DNA of 64,000 nt, from NCBI RefSeq assembly GCF_025359345.1, contig NZ_JANYGQ010000001.1, positions 62,001 to 126,000 of the forward strand, given 5' to 3'. Origin of the DNA: Mucilaginibacter sp. (lineage in GTDB: Bacteria; Bacteroidota; Bacteroidia; Sphingobacteriales; Sphingobacteriaceae). This document shows positions 8,813 to 17,728 of this stretch, in pieces. The first letter of the stretch is position 1. The number at the start of each line of letters is the position of its first letter. The notes below the pieces were generated by a model that was not told where the DNA came from, made no database searches, and saw nothing but the letters and a program-made list of their open reading frames with translations. The translations under genes and the position numbers were made by a program.

Positions 8813-8846
8813 TAAAGGTAAACCAAGTTGACTAAATTAGTCAACT
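8813..8846 (-). promoter_or_regulatory. Second promoter with identical palindromic operator
   Basis: Bases 8826-8846 repeat exactly the 21-bp palindrome found at 7936-7956. On the minus strand TTG (8842-8844), 21 bases, then TACCTTTA (8813-8820) gives the same -33/-7 geometry. The leader downstream again begins the protein with MKT. Sequence outside the operator and promoter differs, which argues for a functional site rather than a recent block duplication. Confidence 0.7.
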
Positions 8847-8987
8847 AAATTTACTAAAAAAATAATTTATGACGGTGGCGTGATGCTTCCGCCCGGCAAA
8901 GCAGGAATGCGTTTTGCAAAATGTAATTACATTTGGTTAAGTGTTACCTTGATGGTTAGGTGAACGGCTTTTTTACAATTAAGTTAA

Positions 8988-9842
8988 ATGGATAAAATAC
9001 CGGTAAGGCATATCAGTACATTCCAAAAAGAGCCGGATATTTCGGAACGCTTTAGCATTCGCGATCTTCATGATCTGCTTGCCGGCAAAGACATGGTACA
9101 GGAACTTCACCGGCATGATTTCTTTTATGTTCTTGCTTTAAAAAAAGGGGCCGGCAGTCATGATATAGATTTTATCTCCTACACAGTTGGCGACAATTCT
9201 GTTTTCTTCATGCGCCCGGGCCAGGTACATCAGCTTGTGTTAAAAGCGGGAAGTACCGGTTATTTGCTGCAGTTTAGAGAGGAGTTTTATTTCCCGCGCG
9301 AGAAAGTATCGAACCAGTTATTGCGCCAGGCCGGTAATATCAATCATTACGAGCTTAATGCTGACGCGTTTCAAAAGCTGCTTAACACGCTTACTTCCAT
9401 CTTCAATGAATATACAGGCAAACAGGAAAGATACGAAGACGTTATCAGAGCAAATATGGGTATTTTGTTTATCGAACTTGTACGGCAGCATAGCCGTGCC
9501 ACTCCGGATAACGTAACCCTTTATACACAGGAACGGCTCGAAGCATTTTTATCACTTTTGGAGACACATGTTAACAAAAAGCAAGTTGCTGAATATGCTG
9601 CCATGTTGAACCTGTCCACTTATCAGCTTAATGCTATTACGAAGGCCGCGCTCGGCAAAACCTGTTCTGAATTAATTAATGAACATATTATACTGGAGGC
9701 TAAAAGGTATCTCCTGGCAACATCAAACCAAATAAACCAAATAGCATATTACCTGGGGTACGAAGATGTTTCCTATTTTATCAGGTTCTTTAAAAAGCAT
9801 ATGGGCCACTCGCCGGAGGCTTTCCGACATAATTTTAAATAA
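8988..9842 (+). CDS. AraC family transcriptional regulator
   Basis: This 284-residue protein has an N-terminal cupin-like sensing domain (about 15-150: HRHDFFYVLALKKGAG, NSVFFMRPGQVHQLVL) and a C-terminal double helix-turn-helix (about 185-284: LNLSTYQLNAITKAALGKTCSELINEHIILEAKRYL and INQIAYYLGYEDVSYFIRFFKKHMGHSPEAFR). It is divergent from the START-domain gene and lies upstream of a small membrane protein and the oxidoreductase-methyltransferase fusion on the same strand. Those two are the natural candidate targets. Confidence 0.9.
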   Translation: MDKIPVRHISTFQKEPDISERFSIRDLHDLLAGKDMVQELHRHDFFYVLALKKGAGSHDIDFISYTVGDNSVFFMRPGQVHQLVLKAGSTGYLLQFREEFYFPREKVSNQLLRQAGNINHYELNADAFQKLLNTLTSIFNEYTGKQERYEDVIRANMGILFIELVRQHSRATPDNVTLYTQERLEAFLSLLETHVNKKQVAEYAAMLNLSTYQLNAITKAALGKTCSELINEHIILEAKRYLLATSNQINQIAYYLGYEDVSYFIRFFKKHMGHSPEAFRHNFK

Positions 9843-9940
9843 GTCCTGTACAACCATATTTTTGTCCTATCCATCAGTTTACCTCCGAAATTACCTTTGT
9901 ACCAGGCAAAATGATTTGCTGAAAAGATAATTTTCCGGGC

Positions 9941-10165
9941 ATGAAGACAAAGGGCAAGTTAATAGCATCTTTAAAAATATGGGTAGTAATCTACCCGTCT
10001 ATCACATTATTTCTTTACCTGTTTGGTAAGCAATTATCTGTACTACCTTTATATCAACGGACGCTGTTATTGACCATCCCATTAGTCCCCTGGATAGTAT
10101 TTGCCGGTGTGCCTTTGGTGAATTTTTTTATCAATATGATTTCATCTAAAAATGATAATAAGTAG
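9941..10165 (+). CDS. Small two-helix membrane protein, unrecognised
   Basis: A 74-residue protein with two clear hydrophobic segments (about 10-28 and 43-66) and charged ends (MKTKGK and SSKNDNK). No family is recognised. It lies about 100 bp after the AraC gene and 42 bp before the oxidoreductase-methyltransferase fusion, so it may be cotranscribed with the fusion. The ATG at 9941 is the only sensible start. It could be an inner-membrane accessory protein; no function is claimed. Confidence 0.6.
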   Translation: MKTKGKLIASLKIWVVIYPSITLFLYLFGKQLSVLPLYQRTLLLTIPLVPWIVFAGVPLVNFFINMISSKNDNK

Positions 10166-10207
10166 GATTTCTCATTGCTATTAACACAATTTTAAAAACA
10201 TACTAAA

Positions 10208-11761
10208 ATGACAGACCGAAAAAAATTTGACGTTATAATTATTGGCGGGAGTTACTCGGGCCTTGCCGCTGCTATGGCCTTAGGCAGGGCGCTAAGACAA
10301 GTTTTAATTATTGATAGTGGCGAACCCTGTAATAAGCAAACGCCACATTCGCATAATTTCCTCACCCAGGACGGGAAAACTCCAAAAGAGATTGCAGCCC
10401 TTGCAAGACAGCAAGTGGAAAAATATAATACCGTAAAGTTCTTTAGCGGTTTGGCGACAAACGGAGTGAAAACCGAAAGCGGCTTTGAAATCCGGGTTGC
10501 ATCAGGTGAAATATTTAGTGCAAAGAAGTTGATTTTTGCGACAGGGATCAGGGACACTATGGCTGAAATTGACGGGTTTGCGGCTTGTTGGGGAATTTCG
10601 GTTCTTCACTGCCCGTATTGCCACGGCTATGAAGTGCGAAATGAAAAAACCGGCATTTTAGGAAATGGCGAATATGGCTTTGAATTCTCAAAGCTTATTT
10701 CGAACTGGACAACGGACTTAACGTTGTTTACCAACGGAAAATCAACTTTAACATCTGAACAAACAGCAATACTTGAAAAGCACCATATCAAAATAACTGA
10801 AAAAGAAATTGAAAGACTAGAGCATACCGATGGACATCTTCAAAATATTATTTTCAAAGACGGTACAACATCTTCCATTAAAGCGGTATATGCACATAGT
10901 CCGTTTGAACAGCATTGCCAAATTCCGTCTGCTTTAGGATGCGAATTTACTGACGAAGGATACATCAGGACAGACCCCTTTCAATCGACAACTATCGCCG
11001 GCGTTTTTGCTTGTGGAGATAATACAACAAAAATACGTACTGTGGCCAACGCTGTGGCGATGGGAACGACAGCCGGTATAATGGCCAGCAAAGAAATTAT
11101 TTCTGAAAAATTTGAACAGGCAGATATGAATCAGTCATGGGATGAACAGTACAGAAACATGTGGGATGATCGCTATAAAGAGGATGGGTATGCCTATGGA
11201 ACAAGCCCCAACGTGTTTTTTAAGGAATGGATTCAAAAATTTGAACCCGGATCAATATTAATGCCGGCTGATGGTGAGGGGCGTAATGGGGTATTTGCCG
11301 CACAATTAGGGTGGGAGGTAACTTCATTTGATCTAAGCGTTGAAGGAAAGTTAAAGGCGCTGGAACTTGCAAAAGAAGCCGATGTTACTATAGATTATAT
11401 TGTAGGAGACTTGGAGCAACTCGAGTTTGAAAAAGAGTCGTTTGATGCAATTGCACTTATCTATGCACACTTTGCAGCCGCCAAGAAATCTTCATTTCAT
11501 CAAAAATTGAACACCTATCTAAAACCCGGAGGGGTAGTTATTTTGGAGGCTTTCAGCAAAGAACACATACACCTAAACAACGGCGGACCAACAGACATCG
11601 ATATGTTGTTTTCCGTAGAGGAAATAAGAGCCGACTTTGCAAATTATGACCTGTTAATACTGGAGGAGAAAGAAATTCTTTTTGATGAAGGCATGTATCA
11701 CGTTGGGAATGGTTCTGTTGTGAGGTTTGTAGGAAAAAAAAACCTGGTAAATGCGTATTAG
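10208..11761 (+). CDS. Thioredoxin-reductase-like oxidoreductase fused to a SAM methyltransferase
   Basis: A 517-residue two-part protein. Residues 1-305 form an FAD/NAD(P) disulfide oxidoreductase: FAD site VIIIGGSYSGLAAAMALG, redox pair in CPYCHGYE (about 136-143), NAD(P) loop GILGNGEYG and FAD motif GVFACGDNT. Residues about 310-517 form a class I methyltransferase with MWDDRYKEDGYAYGTSPNVFF, a SAM loop-like MPADGEGRNGVFAAQLGWEVTSFDLS, an acidic DLEQLEF and LKPGGVVILEAF. The second half resembles TehB/thiol-methyltransferase-type small enzymes. Having thiol redox and methyl transfer in one chain suggests handling of a thiol, selenium, tellurium or arsenic substrate, but this is inference. 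The halves are joined in frame with no break. An SDR follows. Confidence 0.85.
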   Translation: MTDRKKFDVIIIGGSYSGLAAAMALGRALRQVLIIDSGEPCNKQTPHSHNFLTQDGKTPKEIAALARQQVEKYNTVKFFSGLATNGVKTESGFEIRVASGEIFSAKKLIFATGIRDTMAEIDGFAACWGISVLHCPYCHGYEVRNEKTGILGNGEYGFEFSKLISNWTTDLTLFTNGKSTLTSEQTAILEKHHIKITEKEIERLEHTDGHLQNIIFKDGTTSSIKAVYAHSPFEQHCQIPSALGCEFTDEGYIRTDPFQSTTIAGVFACGDNTTKIRTVANAVAMGTTAGIMASKEIISEKFEQADMNQSWDEQYRNMWDDRYKEDGYAYGTSPNVFFKEWIQKFEPGSILMPADGEGRNGVFAAQLGWEVTSFDLSVEGKLKALELAKEADVTIDYIVGDLEQLEFEKESFDAIALIYAHFAAAKKSSFHQKLNTYLKPGGVVILEAFSKEHIHLNNGGPTDIDMLFSVEEIRADFANYDLLILEEKEILFDEGMYHVGNGSVVRFVGKKNLVNAY

Positions 11762-11821
11762 CAATGTAAGCGAGCCTCTCTTATCACATCAAATTATTTA
11801 TAAAAACTAAAATTCAAAGAA

Positions 11822-12418
11822 ATGAAAATCATCATAGTAGGTGCAACGGGCACCATGGGAAAACACTTAGCAAGCGTATTAGAAAAAGACCATGAAGTTA
11901 TAAGAGTTGGCTCCCAAAGCGGAGACATACAGGCAGATATTACCTCGCCCGAATCAATAGAAAATATGTTCAGGCAGACAGGGTCGTTTGATGCGCTGAT
12001 ATGCACGGCAGGGCCATCGTATGTTGGTCCATGGAAAAGCATGACAGATAAGGAATTCAGGAAAGGGCTGGATGGTAAATTGATGGGCCAGGTTAATTTA
12101 GTGCTCATTGGGCAACACTACATCAACCCAAAAGGTTCATTTACATTAATCGCCGGCGCTTTGACAAATGAACCGGTTTTGAATTTCGCCAATGCATCAG
12201 CAGCCAACGGAGCAGTTGAGGCATTTGTGCGCGCAGCAGCAATTGAATTGGAAAATGGTGTACGCATTAATGCAGTGAGTCCTACTGTTCTGGAAGATTC
12301 GCCGCAATATTTTCGTTTTTTTCACGGGGATATCCCGGTAACTATGAAACAACTGGAATTTGGTTTTCGAAAAAGTGTGTTTGGCGCTAACACCGGGCAG
12401 GTAATAAAACCATACTGA
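11822..12418 (+). CDS. Divergent short-chain dehydrogenase (SDR)
   Basis: A 198-residue Rossmann protein with a GATGTMGKH nucleotide-binding loop, a D-I acidic stretch (IQADITSPESI), ICTAGPSYVG in place of NNAG, and INAVSPTVLED near the C-terminus. The usual Tyr-x-x-x-Lys is absent; the equivalent stretch is NASAANGAVEAFVRAAAIEL. This short SDR subgroup commonly lacks the Tyr, so it is not evidence of decay. It follows the oxidoreductase-methyltransferase fusion on the same strand after 60 bp and may be cotranscribed. The substrate is unknown. Confidence 0.8.
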   Translation: MKIIIVGATGTMGKHLASVLEKDHEVIRVGSQSGDIQADITSPESIENMFRQTGSFDALICTAGPSYVGPWKSMTDKEFRKGLDGKLMGQVNLVLIGQHYINPKGSFTLIAGALTNEPVLNFANASAANGAVEAFVRAAAIELENGVRINAVSPTVLEDSPQYFRFFHGDIPVTMKQLEFGFRKSVFGANTGQVIKPY

Positions 12419-12469
12419 TTAATATCCGGAAGTGCGATCGGGCCTTCATCCATGAACAAAAACATCCGG

Positions 12470-14128
12470 TTACTGCTGAAAAATCTCAGGGTATTTCCTG
12501 ATAAAATACACCGGCGTGCAGCTCCAGGCGTGGCAGTAACTGTTCACCGGGAAAAAGTTGTATGGTGATTTTAGTTCATCGTTAGGGTCATATACTTCCC
12601 AAAAGGTATCGGCGCCTTTTTTTACCATGCCGCCCCAATAGGATGTCAGCGCCTCTTTGGCTTCGGCTTTCAGGCCGCTTTCAATCAAAGCCGCAATGTA
12701 ATAATGGTACATGTAAGGCGCGCCTGGATGCACAGCGTCGGTAACAGCTGGCAACGCTTTTAGTGCCTTTTGGGCTTCGGCTTTTGATGCTACGCCGCTT
12801 AATATCATCCAGGCCTGGCCGCCGTACGATACCTGTTTGTTTGGCCCGCTTATAAATAACCCGGTTGTTTTGTCGTACAGGTTCTTGTGGGCCGCTTCTT
12901 TTAATTTTTTTGCCATGGCGGGGAGTTCAGCCACTTCGTTTTCCTTGCCAAGCAGTTTGGCTAAAGCATAGGTTTGGTTAAGGGTGTAAATGGCGATGCC
13001 TTGTAATGGGGCCTGTTTATCCAGTCCGTCTTTCCAGTCGAAAAACACCCACCACTCTTTGCCGGCTTTTACGTAGTCCATCATGCCATCTGCGCCGCTA
13101 TACATTTTGGCGATGTCGAGCTGTTTTTTGGCGACGGGCCAAAGGTCAAGTCCGGTTTGTTTGTCACCGGTTGCCGCAACATATTCTTTGAGGGCCACAT
13201 TGTACAGGAAACAATAATCCAGCAGCCGGCTTTTTTGAGGATGAGGCTCGGGCAGTTCAAATACATTGGCGTTCAGGATGCCATCTTCGTTCGACAGGCC
13301 TGCCAGCAAATACAAGCAACGCTTCGTCAGCGCGTCGTTTTTGAAGGAATAGAGGTTTGCCAGCGACTCGAGGTAAGTGTCGCCGATCCACAGGCGGCGG
13401 TCGCGTTTTGGCCCATCTTCGTAAACGGTTTGCATGCACTCTTTAAGGGTAGCGAGGCCGATTCGGTCGATTTCTTTTATGATGGGCGATGTTGTTGCCG
13501 CAAGCTCTGGCGGTGTTACCGTAACCGAGGTGGATGCCTTAAACTGTATATCCGAAAAACCAAACTCAAAACCCGAAGACGAACCCAGCCATTCAATCTT
13601 CACATACCTGAACGCCACCCTGCGTAGAATGGTAACAGTTGCCGGCAATACCGAAACGGTAACGGTTTCGTCCTGTAGCCAGGCGCGGCTTAAGCCACCG
13701 GGATAGGGATCAAAGGGGGTGGCCAGTTCAGCGGGCACTTCACCAAAAGTCAGCTTAAGGCGCAAAGGCGCATCCATATCACCCCGAAGAGTCTTCAATG
13801 TGAACGTGCAATAGCCCGTCATATGTTCGCCGAAATCAACTACAAGGCCGCTGCTTTTTTGGTTAAAGGATTTGTTGTAAAGTTGCTCAATTCCCCCGGC
13901 GTTTACTGCCTTCCAGCCCTGGAACGCTGCGGCATCTTTTTCAAGCTTAACAACACCGACCGGGTGTTTGATAGTTTCTGTTAGTGTGGGTTTGTATTCT
14001 TCCGCTTTTTTTAGCCAGGCTTGGCGGAAGGGGGCGTAGAGGTCCTGGGCAGTTATTTGAGTGCTTGTAAAGGTTATGATGCTAAATAATAAAAGGGATG
14101 TGTAAATACGGGCGAGTGTTGATGTCAT
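12470..14128 (-). CDS. Secreted GH78-like alpha-L-rhamnosidase family protein
   Basis: A 552-residue protein with a signal peptide (SLLLFSIITFTSTQITAQ), an N-terminal beta-sandwich (about 55-200, with VVDFGEHMTGYCTFTLKT) and an (alpha/alpha)6 barrel (about 210-552). The barrel holds YEDGPKRDRRLWIGDTYLESLANLYSF, the counterpart of the GH78 DCPQRDER-WTGD signature with its acidic residues. It is shorter than many GH78 enzymes, lacking extra beta domains, so the exact sugar specificity is less certain. It would release terminal rhamnose from glycans in the periplasm, which fits the rhamnose block at 29.6-44.9 kb, but it stands apart from that block. Confidence 0.78.
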   Translation of the reverse strand: MTSTLARIYTSLLLFSIITFTSTQITAQDLYAPFRQAWLKKAEEYKPTLTETIKHPVGVVKLEKDAAAFQGWKAVNAGGIEQLYNKSFNQKSSGLVVDFGEHMTGYCTFTLKTLRGDMDAPLRLKLTFGEVPAELATPFDPYPGGLSRAWLQDETVTVSVLPATVTILRRVAFRYVKIEWLGSSSGFEFGFSDIQFKASTSVTVTPPELAATTSPIIKEIDRIGLATLKECMQTVYEDGPKRDRRLWIGDTYLESLANLYSFKNDALTKRCLYLLAGLSNEDGILNANVFELPEPHPQKSRLLDYCFLYNVALKEYVAATGDKQTGLDLWPVAKKQLDIAKMYSGADGMMDYVKAGKEWWVFFDWKDGLDKQAPLQGIAIYTLNQTYALAKLLGKENEVAELPAMAKKLKEAAHKNLYDKTTGLFISGPNKQVSYGGQAWMILSGVASKAEAQKALKALPAVTDAVHPGAPYMYHYYIAALIESGLKAEAKEALTSYWGGMVKKGADTFWEVYDPNDELKSPYNFFPVNSYCHAWSCTPVYFIRKYPEIFQQ

Positions 14129-14285
14129 GGTTTGTATACGCTTGGTTAGGCAATATACGCATATTTGGACTTGAAGGGCAAGTTGATGATAATAGCATTT
14201 GTTAATTTGAGCGGAGTGATTAAATTGTTGTTTATTAGGCTTTTATGTTGCTTTTGAAATGCTGCCGTTTTCTTTATATTTGATC

Positions 14286-14795
14286 ATGAAGAAAATTTTA
14301 CGCGTAGCTCTTGTTGTGTTGCTTATGCTCGTTATTAAAACTGGTGTAACGGCACAGGTTAAAATCGACGAAACCAATTTGATCACCCGCCTCTCCGGCC
14401 TGAATACCCTGGCAGCTGCCGATGCCGAAAAGTACTTTACCGACCACGACTATTCCCTGTTCAGCAAGCAAACTATTCAACAGCCTACCTATTCTATGGA
14501 TTTGTATAAGTATAAGATAAAAGACCAAACCGGCAGCTATTTACTAACTGTAATTGGCGGCCAGGTTGCAAGTTCGGGCTGTATTACCTACAATGAAGAC
14601 GAATACCAGCAGGCGGTGAAACTCATAACGGACATGGGCTATGTGCCTGGCGAATCCGCCGGAAAAACCATATATTCAAAAGGTAACATGAGTTTCCTGA
14701 CACAAAAGAAAACCGCTGCCAGTGGCAGCATATTTTATGTAATGACCCTAAGCGATTTGGTAAGGGTGGCGCAGTTGGCAGGAATTAAAAAATAG
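14286..14795 (+). CDS. Secreted protein of unknown function
   Basis: From the ATG at 14286 this is a 169-residue exported protein: signal peptide MKKILRVALVVLLMLVIKTGVTAQ, then a small mixed alpha/beta domain with YKYKIKDQTGSYLLTVIGGQVASSGCITYNEDEY and a hydrophobic C-terminal helix. A start nine codons upstream would put MLPFSLYLI before a normal signal peptide and is rejected. I do not recognise a family. It is divergent from the GH78-like gene and about 200 bp ahead of the lipoprotein hydrolase. Confidence 0.65.
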   Translation: MKKILRVALVVLLMLVIKTGVTAQVKIDETNLITRLSGLNTLAAADAEKYFTDHDYSLFSKQTIQQPTYSMDLYKYKIKDQTGSYLLTVIGGQVASSGCITYNEDEYQQAVKLITDMGYVPGESAGKTIYSKGNMSFLTQKKTAASGSIFYVMTLSDLVRVAQLAGIKK

Positions 14796-14996
14796 GGGCG
14801 ATATTGCACCCGTTCGTCCCGTCGATATCTTTTGGATTGTTATCTCCCCTAAAGAAACATCGTCTTTGGCATACTTTGAATGTTAATTAGGGTGTACGAG
14901 GGGCGCTATTGATGGTACTGATGCTTTTGAGTATTCTTTGTTTTCATCAATATTAAAATATTCAGTAACCTTAAACGTTATTTGCACTTTTAGGGT

Positions 14997-16094
14997 ATGA
15001 AATACTGGTGTTTGCGAATGGGGATTGCTGCGCTGTTACTGACAGTAGCGGCTGGCTGTGGTACGGTAAAGTCACTGGGGAAAAACCCGGAGGGCGAAGA
15101 GCTTGTAAAGTTGGAGGCTTTACCTAATTACAAAAATGGCGCTTTCCAAAATTTGACTAAACGCCCTGATTCGACAGTTAAGCACCGCAACCGGGTGCTT
15201 TTTATGCTCCGCCGCCGCCCTGAAACCATCAGGCCTTCGCACGCATTGCCATGGGTTAAAACCGATTTGAAGACACTCGCTGCTCCAGCACCCACCATCG
15301 TTTGGTTCGGGCATTCGTCTTTGCTGATTAAAACCGGGCAGGGTAATATACTCATCGATCCTATTTTTAGTAACCATGCCGGTCCTGTACCCGGATTGGT
15401 TAAGGCATTTAAAGGCTCCAGGCATTACCACGCCAGGGATATGCCGCCAATTGACGTGCTGATCATTTCGCACGATCATTATGATCACCTGGACTATCGC
15501 ACCCTGAAGAAACTGAAAGACCATATTAAAATGGCGATAGTGCCCATGGGTGTAGGTTCACATTTGATTTACTGGGGGTTTGATCCTAAAAAGATCACCG
15601 AACTGAATTGGAACCAATCGGTCGCACTGCCGGGTGGTCTCCGCGTCATCGCTACACCGGCACAGCACCGCAGCGGCCGCACTTATAGTAAAGTAAATAA
15701 AACACTTTGGGCATCTTACGTAATACAGGCCGGCCAATACCGGTTGTTCTACAGCGGTGACGGCGGTTATGGATCACACTTTAAACAAATAGGTCAACAA
15801 TATGGCCCATTTGACCTGGCACTGCTGGAATGCGGACAGTACAGTCCGAATTGGCCATGGACACACCTGCTCTTTGGGCAAACCGCACAGGCTGCCGTCG
15901 ACTTACACGCCCGTTTGCTGCAGCCTATCCATTGGGGTAAGTTTGCGGAAGCCGATCATCCCTGGAACGAACCTATAGAAAAGCTCCTTCCCGCTGCCGA
16001 AAAGCTGGGTATCGAGGTAAATGCTCCGCGTATCGGGGAGCCTTATACTTTGGGTTATCCGCCTAAGAAAGCAGTATGGTGGAATTTTGAATAA
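14997..16094 (+). CDS. MBL-fold metal-dependent hydrolase, lipoprotein
   Basis: This 365-residue protein begins with a lipoprotein signal peptide (LLLTVAAGC, Cys21 as the lipidation site). The metallo-beta-lactamase fold follows: WFGHSSLLIKTGQGNILIDP, the metal motif His159-x-His161-x-Asp163-His164 in HDHYDHLDY, and later GDGGYG and PIHWGKF. The layout, including the LLECGQYSPNWPW region, fits the UlaG/NAPE-PLD-like group, whose members cleave phosphodiester or ester bonds in lipids or sugars. It would act on the membrane surface. The substrate cannot be read from sequence. It is followed by the D-2-hydroxyacid dehydrogenase after about 180 bp. Confidence 0.85.
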   Translation: MKYWCLRMGIAALLLTVAAGCGTVKSLGKNPEGEELVKLEALPNYKNGAFQNLTKRPDSTVKHRNRVLFMLRRRPETIRPSHALPWVKTDLKTLAAPAPTIVWFGHSSLLIKTGQGNILIDPIFSNHAGPVPGLVKAFKGSRHYHARDMPPIDVLIISHDHYDHLDYRTLKKLKDHIKMAIVPMGVGSHLIYWGFDPKKITELNWNQSVALPGGLRVIATPAQHRSGRTYSKVNKTLWASYVIQAGQYRLFYSGDGGYGSHFKQIGQQYGPFDLALLECGQYSPNWPWTHLLFGQTAQAAVDLHARLLQPIHWGKFAEADHPWNEPIEKLLPAAEKLGIEVNAPRIGEPYTLGYPPKKAVWWNFE

Positions 16095-16272
16095 TTACCC
16101 TGTTCCCAGTTTTAGGGTTACCGATCTGTGCTGTTCACACCGGAACAGTGTGTACAGTTTGGTGAAAATGTGGAACAGCATTTCTCTTGTTGCGGGAAAA
16201 AGAGCTTTGCAAAACGCCACCCATTATCATATACCTGCCTGTATTCCGGCATATTCCCTTAACTTTACCACC

Positions 16273-17289
16273 ATGTCAGCATCACCTGTTAAAGTACTTT
16301 TCTTTTCGGCAAAGCCTTATGATATCGCCTCGTTTAACCAGCATAATGCTAATTACGGTTTTGAGTTGGAGTACCTCGAAACACACCTCGGACCGCACAT
16401 TGTTAACGCAGTTGACCAGGGTACATTTGCAGTTTGTGTATTTGTAAACGATAAGCTGACAGCCGAAGTAATAGCCATATTGGCTGCCAAAGGTGTGAAG
16501 GTAATTGCATTGCGCTGCGCCGGGTTTAATAATGTACAGATGGAAGCGGCGAAAGAATACGGGATAACGGTATGCCGCGTGCCGGCGTATTCGCCCGAAG
16601 CGGTGGCAGAACATGCGGTAGCTATGCTGTTAACCCTCGTCCGCAAAACCCACAAAGCTTATAACCGGGTAAGGGAACAGAATTTCTCGTTAAACGGACT
16701 GTTAGGTTTTAACCTGCACGGAAAAACGGTTGGCGTGATTGGTACCGGACGAATTGGAAAAGCCTTCTGTAAAATAATGCTGGGCTTTGGGTGCAGGGTA
16801 CTGGCTTTCGACCTGTTTAAAGATGAGGATATGGTTGCCGCCGGCGTGCAATATAGCACATTTGACGATGTGCTACAGCAGGCGGACATTATATCGCTGC
16901 ATTGCCCGCTTACACCCGATAACCGATATTTGATTAACCAGGATAGCCTCAGCAAAATGAAACAGGGCGCCACGCTCATTAACACCAGTCGTGGCGCGCT
17001 GATCGACACGCACGCTGTTATAGGGGCGCTAAAAACGGGGCGATTGGCCAACCTTGGCATCGACGTTTATGAGCAAGAGGAACGCTTGTTTTTCAAAGAT
17101 CTTTCGGGCACTATTATTGAAGACGATACCATACAGCGGCTGCTGAGTTTCCCCAATGTGCTGGTCACCGGCCACCAGGCCTTCTTCACCGAAGATGCGC
17201 TGTCGCAGATTGCCGAAACAACGCTGACCAGCATCCATGAGTTAAGCAGGGGCGGAACACCCGACGACGCACTGGTTGTGCAAATATAA
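16273..17289 (+). CDS. D-2-hydroxyacid dehydrogenase, D-lactate dehydrogenase type
   Basis: The ATG at 16273 gives 338 residues starting MSASPVKVLFFSAKPYD, the normal N-terminus of fermentative D-lactate dehydrogenases; longer in-frame readings run back into the preceding hydrolase gene and are rejected. Visible landmarks are the NAD loop GVIGTGRIGKAF, HCPLTPDNRYLI, the catalytic Arg in NTSRGALID, the Glu in GIDVYEQEE and the His in VTGHQAFFTEDAL. It would interconvert pyruvate and D-lactate with NADH in the cytosol. No lactate transporter adjoins it. LutABC later in the window acts on L-lactate by family precedent, so the two are not obviously one pathway. Confidence 0.9.
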   Translation: MSASPVKVLFFSAKPYDIASFNQHNANYGFELEYLETHLGPHIVNAVDQGTFAVCVFVNDKLTAEVIAILAAKGVKVIALRCAGFNNVQMEAAKEYGITVCRVPAYSPEAVAEHAVAMLLTLVRKTHKAYNRVREQNFSLNGLLGFNLHGKTVGVIGTGRIGKAFCKIMLGFGCRVLAFDLFKDEDMVAAGVQYSTFDDVLQQADIISLHCPLTPDNRYLINQDSLSKMKQGATLINTSRGALIDTHAVIGALKTGRLANLGIDVYEQEERLFFKDLSGTIIEDDTIQRLLSFPNVLVTGHQAFFTEDALSQIAETTLTSIHELSRGGTPDDALVVQI

Positions 17290-17436
17290 AAGGGTTTTTG
17301 CAGAACGAATGATTGTGTTTTATGGCGTCCGGCGACGGAAACTCCGGGCAGTTGGAGATATTTGTAGCATCGGTGAAAACATAAATCCATTTAAAGGCTT
17401 ATTATAACAAGGCGTAAATAACCTTCAAGATACGTT

Positions 17437-17721
17437 ATGGAAGCTGAAAAGTATAAACTGTGCCTGTATGTCGCCGGGAAAACCCAAAAATCCAACAACG
17501 CGATTGAAAATTTAAAAAAATATTGCGAAAACGAACTGAAAGATCAGTATACAATAGAGATCATCGATCTGCTGGAGCATCCACACCTGGCTGAAGGCGA
17601 ACAAATTATCGCTGTACCCTCGCTCATCAAAAAACTGCCGGCCCCTATGCGTGTATTGGTGGGCGATCTGTCTGATAAAACTAAGGTATTGGTCGGCCTT
17701 AACCTCGTAAATGATAAATAA
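17437..17721 (+). CDS. kaiB: KaiB-like thioredoxin-fold protein
   Basis: A 94-residue single-domain protein matching KaiB in length and pattern: KLCLYVAGKTQKSNNAIENLKKYCE, YTIEIIDLLEHPHLAEGEQIIAVPSLIKKLPAPMRVLVGDLSD. KaiB is the partner of the ATPase KaiC in cyanobacterial timing; in Bacteroidota, KaiB homologues occur with or without KaiC and their job is poorly known. No kaiC or kaiA lies in the window. A receiver-only response regulator (18213) and a PAS histidine kinase (20215) lie nearby, which may hint at a signalling role, but that is inference. It converges at eight bases on an unknown gene. Confidence 0.88.
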   Translation: MEAEKYKLCLYVAGKTQKSNNAIENLKKYCENELKDQYTIEIIDLLEHPHLAEGEQIIAVPSLIKKLPAPMRVLVGDLSDKTKVLVGLNLVNDK

Positions 17722-17728
17722 CCGTTAA

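Noticed and set aside
11822..12418. SDR lacking the Tyr-Lys pair as a decayed gene
   Set aside because: This short SDR subgroup commonly lacks the Tyr; frame and cofactor loop are intact, so decay is not supported.
16021..16272. N-terminal extension of the D-2-hydroxyacid dehydrogenase reading frame
   Set aside because: It overlaps the end of the preceding hydrolase and shows no family resemblance; the normal start is the ATG at 16273.
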